Shown piece after piece: positions 36,960 through 45,014 of a stretch of 64,000 nt of DNA. Both the position numbers and the translations under genes were made by a program. The notes beneath the pieces are model-generated. The model made no database searches. It was not told the origin of the DNA and saw nothing but the letters and a program-made list of their open reading frames with translations. This stretch comes from Bacillota bacterium (GTDB lineage Bacteria; Bacillota; UBA4882; UBA8346). The stretch covers positions 62,001-126,000 of the forward strand of contig JAEXDA010000044.1 of assembly GCA_023401925.1 (NCBI GenBank), given 5' to 3'. How positions within the stretch are numbered: the stretch's first letter is position 1; each line of letters begins with the position of its first letter.

Positions 36960-38504
36960 TTAATTTCCGCTAACTGCTTCTGCCCCCGGTTCCTTAGCGA
37001 GTAATACACTTTTATCAATATAAGTAAAGGGATCTTGCCGATACCAATCTTCAAAATAAGGTAAACTGGTGTTCTCAGCCAAATTACGGTTAAAGACCGG
37101 ATTCTTAAGTATTCTCACCAGTCTGCGGGCCAGCTCAAAAACTCCGTTGTAGCCCATATAATTAACGGTTTGGCCGAAAATGGGGAATACCGGGATACCT
37201 TGTTTGGCGGCCCAGCCATTACCTCCAATATGGCCGACATAAATATCCGGTTTCAACTTTGCCAGCAAGTTGGCTTGCTCAAAAGGTTGGCCGGTGGCAA
37301 TATTAAAAAGGACTTTGTCATCCAGGTTCAGATCGTTCAAAAAATCGTCACCGAACTGGTCATAATGGTAACCCTTCATTCCCACCACTTCCAATCCCAA
37401 TTCCACCAAAGAACTGGCATTGGCAAAGGTTCTAATTTCTCCGCCGGCCAGAAAGACCCGTTTTCCCTTGAGAATCTCCCGGTAAGGAGCCAGTGCGGCT
37501 TCCAATTCTCTCGTTTCCGCTTCAATGAAACGGTCAGTAATATCTTCGATTTTAAAAAATTTTGCAATATCCCGCAGCCATTTATTGGTGTTCATAATCC
37601 CGATCGGAATCGCCCGTAATACAAAGGGGATACCAAACTGGGTTAACAAATGGCCCACGAAATAATCATCATGCGTGGCGCAAATACTGACATTTAAGGC
37701 CGCCTCGGACACGGTCTCAAAATCATCGGGATGCGCATAACAAGGAAGAAATCTGGCATTTAAGCCAAGCGCTTTGACCAAGCGTGTCAATTCATCCTCA
37801 TCAAATCGGCTCATGGAAGAGACATTCAAAATATTGACAGTCTTACTTCGTCTGTACTTTTCGGATAACTCTTCCAGTTCATCAGGGATTACCCGTTGTT
37901 CTTCCTCCCGAACGCCGACCAGGTTGCGCAATATGCCGTGATAAACCGCATCATAGGCGCTGGCCTGAATTTTGGTTTTGAAACCTTCACAATGAACGGG
38001 AACGATTTTAGCAGCTACTTCCAGCTGGAGCTGCGCCAGGATTCCGTCCAAATCATCGCCGATTAACGCCGGTACGCAGCTATTGGCAACCACGATGGCA
38101 CTGGGACGGAATTCACGGTCCGCATAAAGTACCGCCTCTCGCAGCTTGGCTTCGCCACCTTTGATGACATCCGATTCATCAAGATTCGTATTGAGCCAAA
38201 TCAAACCGGCCGCTTTCGAATCCCGGAGTTTTTGAAAATTCTTGGTCAGTCCGGCAGCCGCCACACTACTACCGCCGCAACCAATCGGCGCGTGGATGAT
38301 GATCACCGTATCACGGAGTGTGTTTAAAATTGCCAAACTTAAATTCAACTGGCAACCCTGAGTCTGGGAAAAAGTACGTTTAATTCCGTACAGACAACCC
38401 TTTTTGGCTCCTTCCGCCAGTTCACAACAACGACCGCCAAATGCGTTGCAGGCTTTTAAACGATCTTCCCGCACCGGCGGGGCTTTTTCTTGAATATAAT
38501 CCAT
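36960..38504 (-). CDS. NifD/NifE-like nitrogenase component 1 subunit, pair 1
   Basis: 514 residues from the ATG 8 bases after GGAAGGAAGG. P-cluster-type cysteines are present: SQTQGCQLN, HAPIGCGGS and VANSCVPALIGDD. The Cys corresponding to the cofactor-ligating NifD Cys275 is in SICATHDDYFVG. The NifD His442 region reads PIFGQTVNYMGYNG, without the His. It would form a heterotetramer with the product of the gene directly upstream. It is clearly divergent from pairs 2 and 3, and in this pair the NifK-like gene comes first. The substrate is probably a C-S compound rather than N2 (inference from context). Confidence 0.85.
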   Translation of the reverse strand: MDYIQEKAPPVREDRLKACNAFGGRCCELAEGAKKGCLYGIKRTFSQTQGCQLNLSLAILNTLRDTVIIIHAPIGCGGSSVAAAGLTKNFQKLRDSKAAGLIWLNTNLDESDVIKGGEAKLREAVLYADREFRPSAIVVANSCVPALIGDDLDGILAQLQLEVAAKIVPVHCEGFKTKIQASAYDAVYHGILRNLVGVREEEQRVIPDELEELSEKYRRSKTVNILNVSSMSRFDEDELTRLVKALGLNARFLPCYAHPDDFETVSEAALNVSICATHDDYFVGHLLTQFGIPFVLRAIPIGIMNTNKWLRDIAKFFKIEDITDRFIEAETRELEAALAPYREILKGKRVFLAGGEIRTFANASSLVELGLEVVGMKGYHYDQFGDDFLNDLNLDDKVLFNIATGQPFEQANLLAKLKPDIYVGHIGGNGWAAKQGIPVFPIFGQTVNYMGYNGVFELARRLVRILKNPVFNRNLAENTSLPYFEDWYRQDPFTYIDKSVLLAKEPGAEAVSGN

Positions 38505-38542
38505 TTTCAATACCTTCCTTCCTGGTAATCATGACAAAATTC

Positions 38543-39883
38543 TTAACGACTGCCAACCAAGGCGCTAAGTAAATCTTCGGTAAGCCTCAAACCACCCGAA
38601 TATCCGGCATAGGCACGATCAAGGACCACCCGGTTGGAAATGGGATAGGTCACACTTAAATGCGGGACTCCCAGAATTTCAGCCAAATCCCTTTCAAACC
38701 CGCTGCCAATCACAAAAGCCGGATTCAATCCGTCATCATATCGATGGTTACGGTTAACCGGCCAGTGATTAAAAAGATGCTTTTTAACACTGGAAGTATC
38801 GGTATCAAAAACCAATTCCGGTTTGACCGGCGCGCGGTAATTTGCAAATCTTCCGCTGACTGATTGCTGTTGCTCCTCATTAAGGATATCCGTTACTACA
38901 ACCAATTCCGGTAACCAACCCAAATCATCGGCGAGAAAGCGAGTGAGGGCCTGTGCGTAATTGGAATCCCCAACAATGACTGCATATCGTTGCAAGTCCA
39001 GATCGTTGTATACATCGGCAAGCCTTCCTAAATAATTGTAATACTGCCGTTTTTCTTCCGTGATCAATTTTTCAACAAAAGCAGCTTCGATTCCCAAAGC
39101 GGTTCCAACCGTTCTCAGAAACTGTTCAGTTCCCCATGCTCCAATCGGAAAAGGCGCTATCACAAACGGTGTACCGTGCTCTTGTTGAAAAACTTCAGCC
39201 GGTGTAATACCGACGCTATCTGAAACCACCACATTCAAAACGGCCCGTCCGGCATCACGAAGATTATCTAAAGTTTCGTCATCTCCAAAAAAGGTGTTCA
39301 CCTGATAGCCCAATTTTCGCAGCAATGATTTTAAAACAGCCAGGTTTCCTTTCCAAAAAACATCATGAATCGGAACAACGCCCCATAAATTAAGGGTTTT
39401 CGGATCTTTACTTTCGGTTTTATTTACAAACTCCCGGAATAACAGATCCAAGATGATGTCATAACCTTTATAGGAATTGCCTTTAAAACCGCCGGTATCT
39501 GCCACCAGTACCGGCACCCGGTTCCCTGAAAACTGTTTGACGACTCCATGGGCATCATCGCCAATCATTTCCACCATGCATCCGGTGACCACCACATAAA
39601 GATCACCATCAACCACTTTCAAGGTATTTTCAATTTGTTCTGCCAAACGTTTTTCTCCGCCAAAGACGATTTCATTCTCATATACATTGGAACTTGGAAG
39701 GGCTTGCCCGGAACAATACCCGCTTCCCAAATAGCCGGCTGCCCCATTCAAAGCATTGGCAATATTTCCGCCGCATCCCGCAGCCGCATGCAAAATTGGA
39801 ACCACTTTCGGCAAACTAATCAACGTTCCAACCGCACCTCCCAAGGCGCACGTATATCGGGGACGATCCACAAACTTACTCAT
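38543..39883 (-). CDS. NifK/NifN-like nitrogenase component 1 subunit, pair 1
   Basis: 446 residues; GGAGGGGTTTTATA precedes the ATG. Component 1 family: RYTCALGGAVG, HAAAGCGGN and VVTGCMVEMIGDD supply the three P-cluster-type cysteines. The C-terminus has the usual ISNRVVLDRAYAGYSGGLRL. It would pair with the 514-residue subunit encoded 38 bp downstream. First gene after leader 3 and its promoter. Followed by the copper ATPase/SafE genes, then cystathionine enzymes. Confidence 0.87.
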   Translation of the reverse strand: MSKFVDRPRYTCALGGAVGTLISLPKVVPILHAAAGCGGNIANALNGAAGYLGSGYCSGQALPSSNVYENEIVFGGEKRLAEQIENTLKVVDGDLYVVVTGCMVEMIGDDAHGVVKQFSGNRVPVLVADTGGFKGNSYKGYDIILDLLFREFVNKTESKDPKTLNLWGVVPIHDVFWKGNLAVLKSLLRKLGYQVNTFFGDDETLDNLRDAGRAVLNVVVSDSVGITPAEVFQQEHGTPFVIAPFPIGAWGTEQFLRTVGTALGIEAAFVEKLITEEKRQYYNYLGRLADVYNDLDLQRYAVIVGDSNYAQALTRFLADDLGWLPELVVVTDILNEEQQQSVSGRFANYRAPVKPELVFDTDTSSVKKHLFNHWPVNRNHRYDDGLNPAFVIGSGFERDLAEILGVPHLSVTYPISNRVVLDRAYAGYSGGLRLTEDLLSALVGSR

Positions 39884-39927
39884 TATAAAACCCCTCCAAA
39901 TTCTTATTCGCAGCTTCTTGAATGAAA

Positions 39928-39985
39928 TGAAAAAGCCATGTTATCATCAAAAAAATGATGAACATGGCCTCCAGTCTGTCTGGTC
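39928..39985 (-). promoter_or_regulatory. Conserved leader 3 before nifDK-like pair 1
   Basis: Transcript sense: GACCAGACAGACTGGAGG (CCAG/CTGG hairpin) runs directly into the terminator stem GCCATGTTCATCAT...ATGATAACATGGC and a T5 tract. It ends about 45 bp before the nifK-like ATG. Confidence 0.82.
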
Positions 39986-40032
39986 AACCCATTTCATTTC
40001 ATTAATACATCTTTTCCTATCAAATTACTTTT

Positions 40033-40061
40033 ATTTTATGACTAGACTTCCCAAATGTCAA
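40033..40061 (-). promoter_or_regulatory. Sigma-A promoter of leader 3
   Basis: TTGACA, 17-bp spacer, TAAAAT on the minus strand. The GACCAG of leader 3 begins 47 nt downstream of the -10 box. Confidence 0.82.
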
Positions 40062-40143
40062 CGCAATCTTTTTCCGAAATCATTATTCAACCAGCCATTG
40101 TAATCCAGCGATTGAAGTGCCGGAGTTGATTACTATCAAAGGT

Positions 40144-40311
40144 TTATTTCAACCTTACCTTCTCATTTTTTTCAATCTGTATTACCCGGCGGTCTTGAAT
40201 CAGTATAGTAACCGAACCGTAACTAATACTATTCACCATCTCTAAGAGTTGTTTGAGATCTTCCATGGCAATGGGAAATTTTTTTTCATTCAAATCTTTT
40301 TCCAAGCCCAT
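40144..40311 (-). CDS. YezD-family small protein (DUF2292)
   Basis: 55 residues from the ATG that is 8 bases after GGAGG (another ATG is too close). The C-terminal half SYGSVTILIQDRRVIQIEK matches the YezD/DUF2292 signature. These small proteins recur beside sulfate-assimilation and cysteine genes in many bacteria; the biochemical role is unknown. Monocistronic, between the leader 3 promoter and the copy B hairpin repeat. Its presence strengthens the sulfur reading of the island. Confidence 0.8.
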   Translation of the reverse strand: MGLEKDLNEKKFPIAMEDLKQLLEMVNSISYGSVTILIQDRRVIQIEKNEKVRLK

Positions 40312-40812
40312 TTCCATAACCTCCAAAATTTATTACCAAACTCGAACCTAAATATTCGAGAAACTCCTTTCCCCTGCTTTTTGATTCAAGCGGGATAAAG
40401 AATCAGGGGTTATTTTGACCAAACATTTGCCACACAAGTACCTGTACCGTTGCAGGGTGATTCAATCGGCACGCCGGGCTGCATCAGTAGGGTGGTCCGT
40501 TTTGAACATCAATCAATGACCCGATGGGCAATCGCGCTCCAATGCTAAAGTATACGTATTATACGAAAGGTTATTGGTAGTCTAAATATATTAAAGTTAT
40601 CCTATTTGATTACTAATATTTTATGCCGACTTCTATATTTTGTCAATCACCAGAACACTCCCTATTGTAAATATTTTGTAGAACAAATGATAATTCTTGA
40701 AATAACTACTCAATGATTGTGAAGGTTTTACTTAAGTAGAGCGTTCTTCCCCATTTCTGATTACCGTTTATTTACGATACGCTCTACTAATTTTCAGCCG
40801 GATCGGGACGAA
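40312..40812. other. Gene-free stretch with hairpin repeat
   Basis: About 500 bp upstream of the YezD gene. It contains dispersed repeat copy B (40700-40790). On the minus strand, 40440-40510 has GC-rich segments (CTGATGCAGCCCGGCGTGCC) vaguely like an S-box core, but the S-box consensus is not met. Nothing else was recognised. Confidence 0.5.
40700..40790. repeat. Dispersed hairpin repeat, copy B
   Basis: 91-bp copy of the element at 17651-17742, same orientation, with the same 9-bp terminal-type dyad AGTAGAGCG...CGCTCTACT. It lies just downstream of the alpha/beta hydrolase stop codon, outside any gene. The copies share long identical blocks (for example CCCCATTTCTGATTACC, then TTTATTTACGATACGCTCTA). 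Confidence 0.75.
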
Positions 40813-41760
40813 TCAAGCTTGCATTTGATTCTCTTCTTGATGATTATTTTTAGCCAAAAAATCAATCATTCGCGGATTCACTTTCTCCGGCAATTCATAA
40901 TGGGGAAGATGACCGGCCTTCTCAATCCAAAGCAATTCCGGGCGCAATATGTGATAGAGCTTCATGGCTCCTTTGGTACTTAAAGTTTGATCTTCGGTTC
41001 CCCAAATTAGCAATACCGGTACATTTTGACGGGCGATCTTGAAATAATCAGCAGTCGGATCATGGCTGATAAAGTTGCGTAAGGTTGAAAGCAAAGCCCT
41101 GCCAAAACCTTTGTATTGCATCTGTTCCCGAAAAAGCTGGGGCCAATCCGGAAACAATTCCGGATGGAAAAAGTCTTGCAACTGTCTTTGCGGCGCAAAG
41201 GGAACGAGTGAAATTGAACTGAAATATTCTCCAAGCAACGGAATGCCAAAGGGTCCGATGGGCAACTGTTCGTTGAAAGGATCGACCAGTACTAATTTAC
41301 CGATTTTTTCTGGATAATCCGCCGCAAATGCCGTTGCCACAGCTCCACCCATGGAGTTGCCAACGAAATGAATAGGCCCTTTAAGTTGTAACGCTTCAAT
41401 GAGTTCCTTCAATTGCGTCACAAAAAGTTTCCGGTCGTACACAACATCCGGTCTGTCCGATAAACCTCTCCCATAGATGTCATACCGGAGGACCCGGAAC
41501 CCGGCTTTTGATAAGATTGAAAAGTTGGGTTCCCACATATAATAAGGAACCGAGAAGCCGTGAATCAACATAATGACCTGACCGTTTTCCGGACCCGCAA
41601 TTTCATAATGAGTAAATCCTATAGAAAGACGGACAAATTGTCCCGGCGCCTTTTCGCGGATTGCCGGCGTCAGGTTTTGATGTTCTGAATTGAAGATAAA
41701 AGGCAACAAAAATCCAATTACCAAGATCACTACGATACTGCTTACAATGATGATACTCAT
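40813..41760 (-). CDS. Membrane-anchored alpha/beta hydrolase
   Basis: 315 residues. One N-terminal TM helix (SSIVVILVIGFLLPFIF), then an alpha/beta hydrolase fold: oxyanion HGFS, nucleophile elbow GNSMGG, acid in GTEDQTL, His in AGHLPHYE. These give a plausible Ser-Asp-His triad. Related proteins are esterases or lipases; the substrate is unknown. GTGAAAGGGA precedes the ATG. It lies between two sulfur operons without leader or obvious partner. Confidence 0.85.
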   Translation of the reverse strand: MSIIIVSSIVVILVIGFLLPFIFNSEHQNLTPAIREKAPGQFVRLSIGFTHYEIAGPENGQVIMLIHGFSVPYYMWEPNFSILSKAGFRVLRYDIYGRGLSDRPDVVYDRKLFVTQLKELIEALQLKGPIHFVGNSMGGAVATAFAADYPEKIGKLVLVDPFNEQLPIGPFGIPLLGEYFSSISLVPFAPQRQLQDFFHPELFPDWPQLFREQMQYKGFGRALLSTLRNFISHDPTADYFKIARQNVPVLLIWGTEDQTLSTKGAMKLYHILRPELLWIEKAGHLPHYELPEKVNPRMIDFLAKNNHQEENQMQA

Positions 41761-41814
41761 TCCCTTTCACCTTTCTTTTCCGGGATTATTTGAAATTTAA
41801 GTCTGTGTCGAATT

Positions 41815-42087
41815 TCAGGCAAGCAAGCTTTCAGCCTTATGAGACAGTGCCCGCTTGGTATAAGTCACGGGTATGCCTTCTCTTTTGGCTTGCCTTTTAA
41901 TACTACCCATCAAAGGATGATTAATATAATCACAAAAGATGATGATTTTTTCAACCCGCCTTGGTATCGGCCTTTTGATACAGGTTTTGCAGCGGCCCGT
42001 CCAGTGAATGATTTCCTCGGCACCTTCTAGATGGAGTTGTTCATAAATATTACCCAACCTGTCTGCACCTACAAGTAAAACTACCAT
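41815..42087 (-). CDS. DUF2325 protein
   Basis: 90 residues, complete domain: LLVGADRLGNIYEQLHLEGA, then EEIIHWTGRCKTC, IIIFCDYINHPLMGSIKRQA and a basic tail. It matches the DUF2325 pattern (Rossmann-like start, conserved H/D and late K/R). Function unknown. The CKTC pair is notable for possible metal or redox chemistry. GGAGGGAAATCC precedes the ATG; it is 54 bp upstream of the hydrolase gene. Confidence 0.75.
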   Translation of the reverse strand: MVVLLVGADRLGNIYEQLHLEGAEEIIHWTGRCKTCIKRPIPRRVEKIIIFCDYINHPLMGSIKRQAKREGIPVTYTKRALSHKAESLLA

Positions 42088-42545
42088 TGGATTTCCCTCC
42101 TGCTAAGGCTTGCTACAAATTTATGTCTGAAAAAATTATCGGTTTTTAATTCTTACTTTTCCAATCGGAATAATTTAAATTTATTCCATTCTAATCGGCT
42201 GGGAAAATTTTGTCAAGAAAATTTGAATCGCCCTTGAAATAATTTTCGATCCAATTTACAAATAGTCCTATCATTGACCAAGCCCGGCACGATGGTACCG
42301 ACGTTCGGATTGAACGGGGACTCTATACCGCTTTTGCATCCTTTGTGGGGAGCCCTGTTTTTAGCAGAAATATATGAATGAGTTTGGCTGGAAGATTTGA
42401 TGACCGCTACCGGAAAGTGTTACGGCAGGCTTTAACCCAAATCGTGATGATTCTTAACTTCCCATGGATCGCAAAAAGCGGTGTCCGGTCTTCACGAGCA
42501 TACCCTAAAACTGCAAATCGTGTTGCGGTAATAAAGTCAACTCCA
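42088..42545. other. Gene-free stretch
   Basis: 458 bp upstream of the DUF2325 gene and beyond the 3' end of the dehydrogenase gene. Short plus-strand open frames (for example from 42378) have no ribosome site or resemblance, and the longest runs into the dehydrogenase on the other strand. Nothing supportable. Confidence 0.5.
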
Positions 42546-43682
42546 TCAGATTGCCAGGATGTTTCGCTCATCATAGATTGCTCCCCGATTTAAACTTTGG
42601 TTGAGCGTGCCTTCACCCAACCGGTCGGCCTCAATCATTGCTTTCTCTATCAATTGAGGGGTAACTGAAAATGGATACTTGCTAAGGGATTCTGTTTCAA
42701 TATTCATATTCCGTCCTACCTCAGCCGCAGCTATCCGTGGGTCTAGCACACCCAATTGTCCCAGAGTAACCGGAAGCTCTAATTCATTCATCCATCTTAA
42801 AAAATCCTTAATTTTCGTCGGCGTTTTGCCCTCTACAAGAAGTTGCGCCAAAACCCCAAAGATTACTTTCTCTCCGTGCAGACTGGAATGGGTTTCCGGA
42901 ATAAAAGTGAGTGAATTGTGAATGGCATGACCCAACACCGGGCGATTGGCGCCCTCGGTGATACTTCCCACTAGCCCTGCCAATACAATGATCGAATCAA
43001 TCACTTCCCGGAGTATTTCACTTTCATGGTGATCGGCAGCATCTTTGATAGCCCGAATCCCTTTTTCTTCAATGATTCTGAAGGCAAGTTTGGCATTTTC
43101 CAGACCCAACTGAAGAACCAGATCATTTTCCGCCTGAACAACATAGGGAGCCGTTTCATACCATTTTGCCAATGTGTCGGCGATACCAGCCCGTAGATAC
43201 CGCACCGGGGCCCGGGCAATAATCCCGCTATCAACCAAAACCAACTGAGGAGAATTTTTTAAAATAATACCGCCTGCGAAACGCCCCTTTTCATCATATA
43301 GAATCGATAAGGCCGACCAGGCGGCGCAGGTCGCGGCGATGGTTGGCACGGTGATAACCGGTATTGCCAATTGATCTCCGATCGCTTTCGCCAAATCCAA
43401 CGCCTTGCCACCTCCAACCCCTATGATCACATCGGCTTTGATTCTCTTTGCTGTTACCCCATGTTGGTCCACATCCTTTTGGGTGCAATCGTCAACCAAT
43501 TCTTCAGTGACAGTTTCGATTCCGGCTGCCTTTAAACTTTCAAAAAATTCTTGTCCAGTTGCCGCCAGAGCGGTTTTACCCCCTACAACGAAAGCATTTC
43601 TCCCTATTTTGGCAACATATGATCCCGCGGCTCGAAGTATATCCGGTTGATTGACATATTGCTGGGGTGTTTTAATGATCAT
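42546..43682 (-). CDS. Iron-type alcohol/polyol dehydrogenase, glycerol dehydrogenase/HcxA-like
   Basis: 378 residues from the ATG after GAGGGAAAGACC; it overlaps the preceding aminotransferase by 11 bp. GldA-type fold: NAD(P) site DVIIGVGGGKALDLAKA, TVPTIAATCAAWSALSI, metal-ligand helix AGIADTLAKWYE and later HAIHNSL/HSSLHGEK. It resembles E. coli HcxA (YbdH), which reduces 2-oxo acids such as 2-oxobutyrate, more than true glycerol dehydrogenase. Coupled to the aminotransferase it could reduce the keto acid formed from a sulfur amino acid (inference). Confidence 0.82.
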   Translation of the reverse strand: MIIKTPQQYVNQPDILRAAGSYVAKIGRNAFVVGGKTALAATGQEFFESLKAAGIETVTEELVDDCTQKDVDQHGVTAKRIKADVIIGVGGGKALDLAKAIGDQLAIPVITVPTIAATCAAWSALSILYDEKGRFAGGIILKNSPQLVLVDSGIIARAPVRYLRAGIADTLAKWYETAPYVVQAENDLVLQLGLENAKLAFRIIEEKGIRAIKDAADHHESEILREVIDSIIVLAGLVGSITEGANRPVLGHAIHNSLTFIPETHSSLHGEKVIFGVLAQLLVEGKTPTKIKDFLRWMNELELPVTLGQLGVLDPRIAAAEVGRNMNIETESLSKYPFSVTPQLIEKAMIEADRLGEGTLNQSLNRGAIYDERNILAI

Positions 43683-44790
43683 GGTCTTTCCCTCCTTCAA
43701 TTTCATTCAGGACTTCTTTCAATTTTTCAATCAGAAATTCATTTTCTCCAGGACGGCCAATGGTAATCCGCAGCCATGTCGGCATAGCGAATTCCACGCC
43801 GGGGCGAACCGAAACTCCTTTGCGAAGCAGTTTTTCAAAGACCAAGGCAGAATCTTGAGCCGCATCAACCATGATAAAATTGGTCTCGGTAGGTATATAA
43901 ACCAATCCCATCCTTTGAAAAGAATGATAAAAAAATTCTTTGCCTTTGCGGTTATTTTCCAACACCGTTGATTTAAATCCTGGATCTTCTAAACTGGCAA
44001 CGGCAGCAACCTGTGCCAGAACATTAACATTCAGCGGCAACCGGATCCGGTTCAAAATATCAATGAATTCGATATTTCCGATCCCGTAACCGACTCGTAA
44101 ACCTGCCAATCCAAAGGTTTTAGAAAAAGTACGCAATGATATGACATTGGGAAAATGTAAAAATTGAGTGGCATCCGGATAATCCTCCCGCTCGACATAA
44201 TCAAAATAGGCCTCATCGAAAACCACCGCGATATTTCCGGGAATTTGGCTCAGAAACTCTTCCACTGACTCTTTAGTGAAAATCGTCCCGGTCGGGTTAT
44301 TAGGATTACAAAGCCAGATAACTTTGGTATTTCGATTCATTTTACTTTTGATTGAATTCAAATTGATGCAATGGTCCTCTAATAGTACTTTAACCGCTTG
44401 ACCGCCCATCGCCAAAGTCACTGTCTGGTACCAGCCAAAAGTAGGCGTTGGTATAATGCACTCATCGCCAGGCTCGATCAAAGCTTCCGCAATCAGGGAT
44501 AAAATTTCAAAGGAACCTGAACCAACAATCACTTGCTCGGATTGACATTGATGGACTTGCGCCAATTTACTTTTAAGGAGAGAACTGGCTCCATCCGGAT
44601 AAAGATAAATATTTTTGAGGGCTTGCACGATAGCAGGACCCACCCGGGGCGAACACCCCATGGTGCTTTCATTGGCAGACAGGCGAACGATCCTCTCCAA
44701 GCCCAATTCATGTTTAATCGCTTCTAAGGACTTTGCAGGAGTATAAGGAGGAAGCACCTCCACTGCTTTTCGAAATCTCAATTTGGGCAT
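43672..44790 (-). CDS. PLP-dependent aminotransferase, HisC-like
   Basis: 372 residues, fold I aminotransferase of the histidinol-phosphate aminotransferase subgroup. LSANESTMGCSPRVGPAI, VGSGSFEILSLIAEALIEPG, WLCNPNNPTGT, and the PLP lysine in TFSKTFGLAGLRVGYG. No his genes are nearby. With leader 4 upstream and a keto-acid-reductase-like gene overlapping downstream, it more likely transaminates methionine, homocysteine or a related thioether amino acid. The HisC name should be treated as a fold label only. Confidence 0.85.
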   Translation of the reverse strand: MPKLRFRKAVEVLPPYTPAKSLEAIKHELGLERIVRLSANESTMGCSPRVGPAIVQALKNIYLYPDGASSLLKSKLAQVHQCQSEQVIVGSGSFEILSLIAEALIEPGDECIIPTPTFGWYQTVTLAMGGQAVKVLLEDHCINLNSIKSKMNRNTKVIWLCNPNNPTGTIFTKESVEEFLSQIPGNIAVVFDEAYFDYVEREDYPDATQFLHFPNVISLRTFSKTFGLAGLRVGYGIGNIEFIDILNRIRLPLNVNVLAQVAAVASLEDPGFKSTVLENNRKGKEFFYHSFQRMGLVYIPTETNFIMVDAAQDSALVFEKLLRKGVSVRPGVEFAMPTWLRITIGRPGENEFLIEKLKEVLNEIEGGKDHDH

Positions 44791-44836
44791 TTACAGACCA
44801 CCTCATTGAAAAGTTGTAAATCTGTCCAAAAAGACC

Positions 44837-44907
44837 TAAAAAAACTGGAAGCTTTGAGTGCCTTGGAATCAAAACAATTCCCGCTCAAAGCCTCCAGTTT
44901 TCCAGTC
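44837..44907 (-). promoter_or_regulatory. Conserved leader 4 before the aminotransferase-dehydrogenase operon
   Basis: Transcript sense: GACTGGAAAACTGGAGG, then a terminator whose long stem includes the motif itself: ACTGGAGGCTTTGAG pairs with CTCAAAGCTTCCAGT, then T7. So the small hairpin (CTGG/CTGG with G-U pairs) and the full terminator stem compete for the same bases. This is direct evidence for an attenuation geometry. Confidence 0.82.
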
Positions 44908-44946
44908 AGCTTTTATTAGTATTCCGAGTTATTTTATTATATTTTC

Positions 44947-44974
44947 AGTATATCATTTGGTAATTTTTTGTCAA
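44947..44974 (-). promoter_or_regulatory. Sigma-A promoter of leader 4
   Basis: TTGACA, 16-bp spacer, TATACT on the minus strand, about 40 nt upstream of the leader 4 motif. Confidence 0.7.
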
Positions 44975-45014
44975 TATTGCTCTGGAAGAATTTGATATCA
45001 ATATTGCCACTGTA

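Noticed and set aside
40440..40510. S-box (SAM-I) riboswitch upstream of the YezD gene
   Set aside because: A segment reads GATGCAGCCCGGCGTGCC, but the S-box core (AGAGxGGxGGAGGGA and UGAUGAAxCCxGGCAACC) is not present in order.
42378..42593. 71-codon plus-strand open frame next to the dehydrogenase
   Set aside because: It runs antisense into the end of the dehydrogenase gene, has no ribosome site, and resembles nothing.
43672..44790. Histidine biosynthesis gene hisC
   Set aside because: The fold matches but no other his genes are present and the operon partner is a 2-oxo acid reductase-like dehydrogenase; only the fold-level name is used.
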